Below, piece by piece: positions 61,808 to 64,000 of a stretch of 64,000 bases of DNA (positions are counted from its first letter, which is position 1; each line of letters opens with the position of its first letter). Below the pieces are notes generated by a model. That model searched no databases and was not told where the DNA came from. It was given only the letters and a program-made list of their open reading frames with translations. The translations under genes and the position numbers were made by a program. This stretch comes from JAVKBW01 sp964352715 (GTDB taxonomy: Bacteria; Pseudomonadota; Alphaproteobacteria; UBA8366; Aestuariispiraceae). The stretch is taken from the NCBI GenBank assembly GCA_964352715.1, contig CAYGSU010000001.1, forward strand, positions 62,001-126,000. Reading direction: 5' to 3'.

Positions 61808-61825
61808 AGTGAAACTGGTTTCACT
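61808..61825 (+). repeat. Island palindrome copy 6
   Basis: AGTGAAACTGGTTTCACT, with 8-bp arms paired completely around a TG centre; the best member of the set. Confidence 0.8.
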
Positions 61826-62060
61826 TCATAGGAATTCCTGTTTTTTGGTAAGGCTGTGAGATTGTCATAACTAGGTGAGCAGAAACCGGGGACATTGTGC
61901 CAACACTCTGATCTGACTCCAGGTATTGATATGAGCAGTTCCGCGATAGATGTTAGTCGGGGAAAATCTTGCTGGCTATGATTTAAAGCAAAACACTACT
62001 TGAAAGGGTGTTACTATAACAATTACAATACCTTAGACGCTGGTCAAAGGTGATGTAACC

Positions 62061-62756
62061 ATGTTTGAGGCACGCAACCACCCCTCTCGCTACATTGCGT
62101 ATTATCGTGTCTCTACCAAACGACAAGGAACATCAGGTCTCGGGCTGGAAGCTCAGCGAGCAGCCGTCGAGTCGTACCTATCAGGTAATACTGGTTCCGT
62201 AGTAGCTGATTTTACCGAAATTGAGTCAGGCAGACGGAGCGAACGTCCAGCCCTTATGGCTGCACTGGAAGCCTGTCATGTTCACCAAGCGGTTTTGCTA
62301 GTGGCCAAACTGGATCGCCTCGCACGTAACGCCCACTTCCTGCTTGGCCTTAAAAATGCGGGCATTGAGTTTGTGTGTTGCGATATGCCGTCTGCAAACC
62401 GAATGACAGTCGGCATCCTTGCTGTGGTCGCAGAAGAAGAAGCTAAGACGATATCCGAACGTACAAAGGCTGCTTTGGCGGCTGCAAAGGCTCGTGGAGT
62501 CAAGCTAGGGTCGCCCGGCAATCTGACTGACGCCGGAAGGGCCAAAGGTGCTCAGCGGGGCTCAGAATCGCTCTCGCGATCTGCGGACAAGTTTGCCAAT
62601 CGAGTTCAATCCCAGGTCGCCGCTCTCAGTGAAACTGGTATCACTGGTACTAAGGCGCTGGCGAGAGCTCTCAACGACAGAAATATTCCGGCCCGGCGTG
62701 GTGGGAAATGGACCGCAACACAGGTTCAAAGACTTCTAAATCGGCTGGAATTGTAA
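62061..62756 (+). CDS. Serine recombinase (resolvase/invertase family)
   Basis: 231 residues. The catalytic domain has the nucleophile Ser18 in YYRVSTKRQ, with KLDRLARN near residue 78 and an AVVAEEEAKTISERTKAAL helix linking to the DNA-binding part. The C-terminal region carries a short HTH-like segment (ALSETGITGTKALARALNDRNIPARRG). It is a small resolvase/invertase type, not a large integrase. Palindrome copies 5 and 6 lie upstream where resolvase sites often sit, and copy 7 is inside the gene. It could resolve, invert or excise part of the island. Confidence 0.92.
   Translation: MFEARNHPSRYIAYYRVSTKRQGTSGLGLEAQRAAVESYLSGNTGSVVADFTEIESGRRSERPALMAALEACHVHQAVLLVAKLDRLARNAHFLLGLKNAGIEFVCCDMPSANRMTVGILAVVAEEEAKTISERTKAALAAAKARGVKLGSPGNLTDAGRAKGAQRGSESLSRSADKFANRVQSQVAALSETGITGTKALARALNDRNIPARRGGKWTATQVQRLLNRLEL
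62628..62645 (+). repeat. Island palindrome copy 7 (inside the recombinase gene)
   Basis: AGTGAAACTGGTATCACT, one mismatch from the perfect palindrome; it encodes SETGIT in the recombinase DNA-binding segment. Confidence 0.65.
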
Positions 62757-62806
62757 GCGCGTACTCAGCGCTTTCCTCGGCACGACTCACCGCGTAACCT
62801 TAATGT

Positions 62807-62970
62807 GGAACGGAGACGAACCGTTCCGGGGCTTAGTAACCCCTGTGTAACCGGATGGCACCACGAACGGTGTCGCCTCGATCCTATGGTCGGGGAGCCT
62901 GCGGCGTATGTCCAGGTTCTCCGAACTAAAGGCCGTAGGGGCCGCGTTACACCGGTTTACTAACTCCCCG
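62807..62970. ncRNA. Strongly base-paired element of about 165 bases, candidate structured RNA or DNA site
   Basis: A long interrupted stem joins 62827-62854 to 62942-62970: CGGGG/CCCCG, TTAGTAA/TTACTAA, TGTAAC/GTTACA and CGG/CCG, with small internal loops. Inside it are hairpins GGCACC/GGTGTC (62857-62874) and GGAGCCTG/CAGGTTCTCC (62894-62922). A separate hairpin GGAACGG/CCGTTCC stands at 62807-62827. It lies between the recombinase and the first exported-protein gene. It could be an RNA, a leader of the next genes or a folded recombination site. Strand not decided. Confidence 0.45.
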
Positions 62971-63036
62971 ATCACCAGGTCGTTGAAGATCACCTTGCGA
63001 CGGACGCGTCGCAGGCTCTGATCCGGAGTAAACACT

Positions 63037-63573
63037 ATGAAACCGATGAACTTAAAAACGATGGTGCTTTCTGCTGCCCTAGCTTTCGGCACCAATATGG
63101 TATCACCTGCTGCAATTGCCGGAGACAAAGAAGTTAAGTATGGCGATTGGTCTCACCTTCATGCCACAGATCCATTGGATGATAAGTCCTCACACACAGC
63201 ATACGTTGTTAGTGTCGAAGGTGGGCAAGTCGCGATGTTTTTCATTAAATGTGATAAGGCTGGCCATCAAGAACATGGAAAACCCTACGCTGCACTAACA
63301 ATTCTCAAAACTCATCTCGGGAGCTCCGGTGAGTCTGACGTTAGATATCGGATTGATGGAGCGCAGGCAGTAGAACAAAGCTGGGATTTAAACGGCAGTT
63401 CGGTTGTTAACTTGAACAAACTTGACGTTGCTACGATGGCCAGTTCGTTGAAAGCAGGCACCGAGTTTATCATTGAAGCTCGGGACACGAATTATAAGGC
63501 GTATCGAGTTACCTTTTCTCTCCGAGGGTCGTCAAAGGCCATTGAGGCAGTATTCACAGGGTGCAAAGGATGA
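63037..63573 (+). CDS. Exported protein of unknown function, 178 residues
   Basis: A signal peptide is clear (KTMVLSAALAFGTNMVSPAAIAG). The mature part begins KYGDWSHLHATDPLDDKSS and later has DVRYRIDGAQAVEQSWDLNGS, ending with FTGCKG. These blocks recall the type VI-linked VasI/TagO-like fold seen in many small exported proteins, but no type VI genes are present, so this is only a resemblance. Its stop overlaps the next start (ATGA), which means the two proteins are made together. Confidence 0.7.
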   Translation: MKPMNLKTMVLSAALAFGTNMVSPAAIAGDKEVKYGDWSHLHATDPLDDKSSHTAYVVSVEGGQVAMFFIKCDKAGHQEHGKPYAALTILKTHLGSSGESDVRYRIDGAQAVEQSWDLNGSSVVNLNKLDVATMASSLKAGTEFIIEARDTNYKAYRVTFSLRGSSKAIEAVFTGCKG

Positions 63574-63971
63574 ACATAGTCCAACGATCAAACAAGCTTG
63601 CCGGAGGTATACTAATAATCGGTTTGGTTCTCTGGATTGCATGCGCGAACTCGGCAACGGCTGAGACTATTCTGGGACGGTGGTGTGACAAGATGGTTCC
63701 AAACAACCCCTCTTTCTGGTCAGTTATCATTATTGAGGTTCAGGATAACGGAGACTTGGCAGCAATCGTCAACCACCGGGACGGTTCAGTAAACGAAAGC
63801 GTGCTGGAAGAGGTTGGCGGCGACGTGATGACCGTCGTCGGGAGCAGTAGTGGGGACAAGTACCGAGTGGTGCCAAGCACAGGCAGCCTTCAGCTACTCG
63901 ACAACGACGGCTTTATCCGATCCGCTCAGCGCCTAGAGAACACTCCTCACGCTGGAGAGTGCGGAGAGTAA
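63570..63971 (+). CDS. Exported protein of unknown function, about 133 residues
   Basis: Starts at ATG 63570 overlapping the preceding stop. A hydrophobic signal (GGILIIGLVLWIACANSATA) is followed by a small domain with LGRWCDKMVP and a repeated-strand look (IIIEVQDNGDLAAIVNH). This is reminiscent of small lipocalin-like or beta-sandwich exported proteins, but I recognise no family. Translational coupling to the 178-residue exported protein suggests they act as a pair. Confidence 0.65.
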   Translation: MNIVQRSNKLAGGILIIGLVLWIACANSATAETILGRWCDKMVPNNPSFWSVIIIEVQDNGDLAAIVNHRDGSVNESVLEEVGGDVMTVVGSSSGDKYRVVPSTGSLQLLDNDGFIRSAQRLENTPHAGECGE

Positions 63972-64000
63972 AAGGATTCCTTTACTTGCGGAGCGGCGAA

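Larger units (their letters stand above)
61194..62060. other. Long non-coding region between IclR and serine recombinase, about 870 bases
   Basis: It holds the IclR promoter with its near-palindrome at 61338, a possible gene remnant at 61380-61617 and island palindrome copies 5 and 6. The rest shows no supported gene. The pair of palindromes lies about 240-300 bases before the recombinase start. Confidence 0.6.

Noticed and set aside
50337..61825. CRISPR array reading of the regularly spaced repeats
   Set aside because: There are only two or three copies per site, some lie inside coding genes, the repeats are 18-bp palindromes with variable right halves, and no cas genes are present.
62787..63128. 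Minus-strand open frame of 113 codons over the folded element and the start of the exported-protein gene
   Set aside because: It runs antisense through a clear signal-peptide gene, lacks a ribosome-binding site and shows no family features. The base-paired structure explains the region better.

Overview
The window looks like a piece of an alphaproteobacterial chromosome, probably a marine or soil member of Rhodospirillales or a relative. This rests on high GC with strong third-position G/C in most genes, many ABC/TRAP uptake systems, CocE hydrolases, a BKACE enzyme and DabAB. The genus cannot be set from sequence alone. Two runs of exactly 100 N (25493-25592 and 34228-34327) show it is a scaffold. 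The second gap is flanked by the same 55 bases and is probably not a real gap.

Layout. (1) 1-12.9 kb: a cut-off PhyH dioxygenase, then a leftward operon for uptake and breakdown of a peptide-like or amide compound: Dpp-type substrate-binding protein, two permeases, a fused double ATPase, a BesD-like Fe/2OG oxygenase and a CocE hydrolase. Next to it are a YtcJ-like amidohydrolase and a second CocE. (2) 12.9-15.7 kb: a secreted caspase-fold protein with four repeats and a DUF3750 protein. (3) 15.8-22.9 kb: a gamma-butyrobetaine/carnitine catabolic locus (NDP-forming acyl-CoA synthetase, acyl-CoA dehydrogenase, BKACE, CdhR-type regulator, CdhA, CaiD). (4) 23-26 kb: a SulP anion transporter and a gapped REC-EAL response regulator. 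(5) 26.3-34.2 kb: a probable regulon tied together by a recurring CTGATATATTAG-like operator: PanB-like protein, two small membrane proteins, GntR regulator, DUF6166 protein, TRAP transporter, PhyH dioxygenase and a sterol-desaturase-type hydroxylase. (6) 34.4-40.8 kb: MFS transporter, DabA/DabB inorganic-carbon pump and a divergent LysR. (7) 40.9-46.4 kb: AraC, YcaC-like hydrolase, Tat-exported amidohydrolase, MFS exporter.

(8) 46.7 kb to the window end: an integrated genomic island of visibly lower GC. It starts at the 3' half of a tRNA-Arg(CCG) gene (attachment site), followed by a P4-type tyrosine integrase, an unknown gene, a small excisionase-like HTH protein and a stand-alone reverse transcriptase whose catalytic box reads YADN. 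Its cargo is a catabolic block (LysR, DMGDH/GcvT-type FAD enzyme, HisD-like dehydrogenase, DegT aminotransferase, threonine-synthase-like enzyme, peptide-type binding protein, IclR). After that come a serine recombinase, a strongly base-paired element and two coupled small exported proteins.

The most unusual signal is a family of seven 18-bp palindromes, AGTGAAAC-NN-GTTTCACT-like. All seven face the same way, all lie inside the island, and they sit on both sides of the cargo and inside the reverse transcriptase and serine recombinase genes. On both sides two copies are exactly 46 bp apart. Together with the YADN reverse transcriptase this is the best candidate for an undescribed system here.
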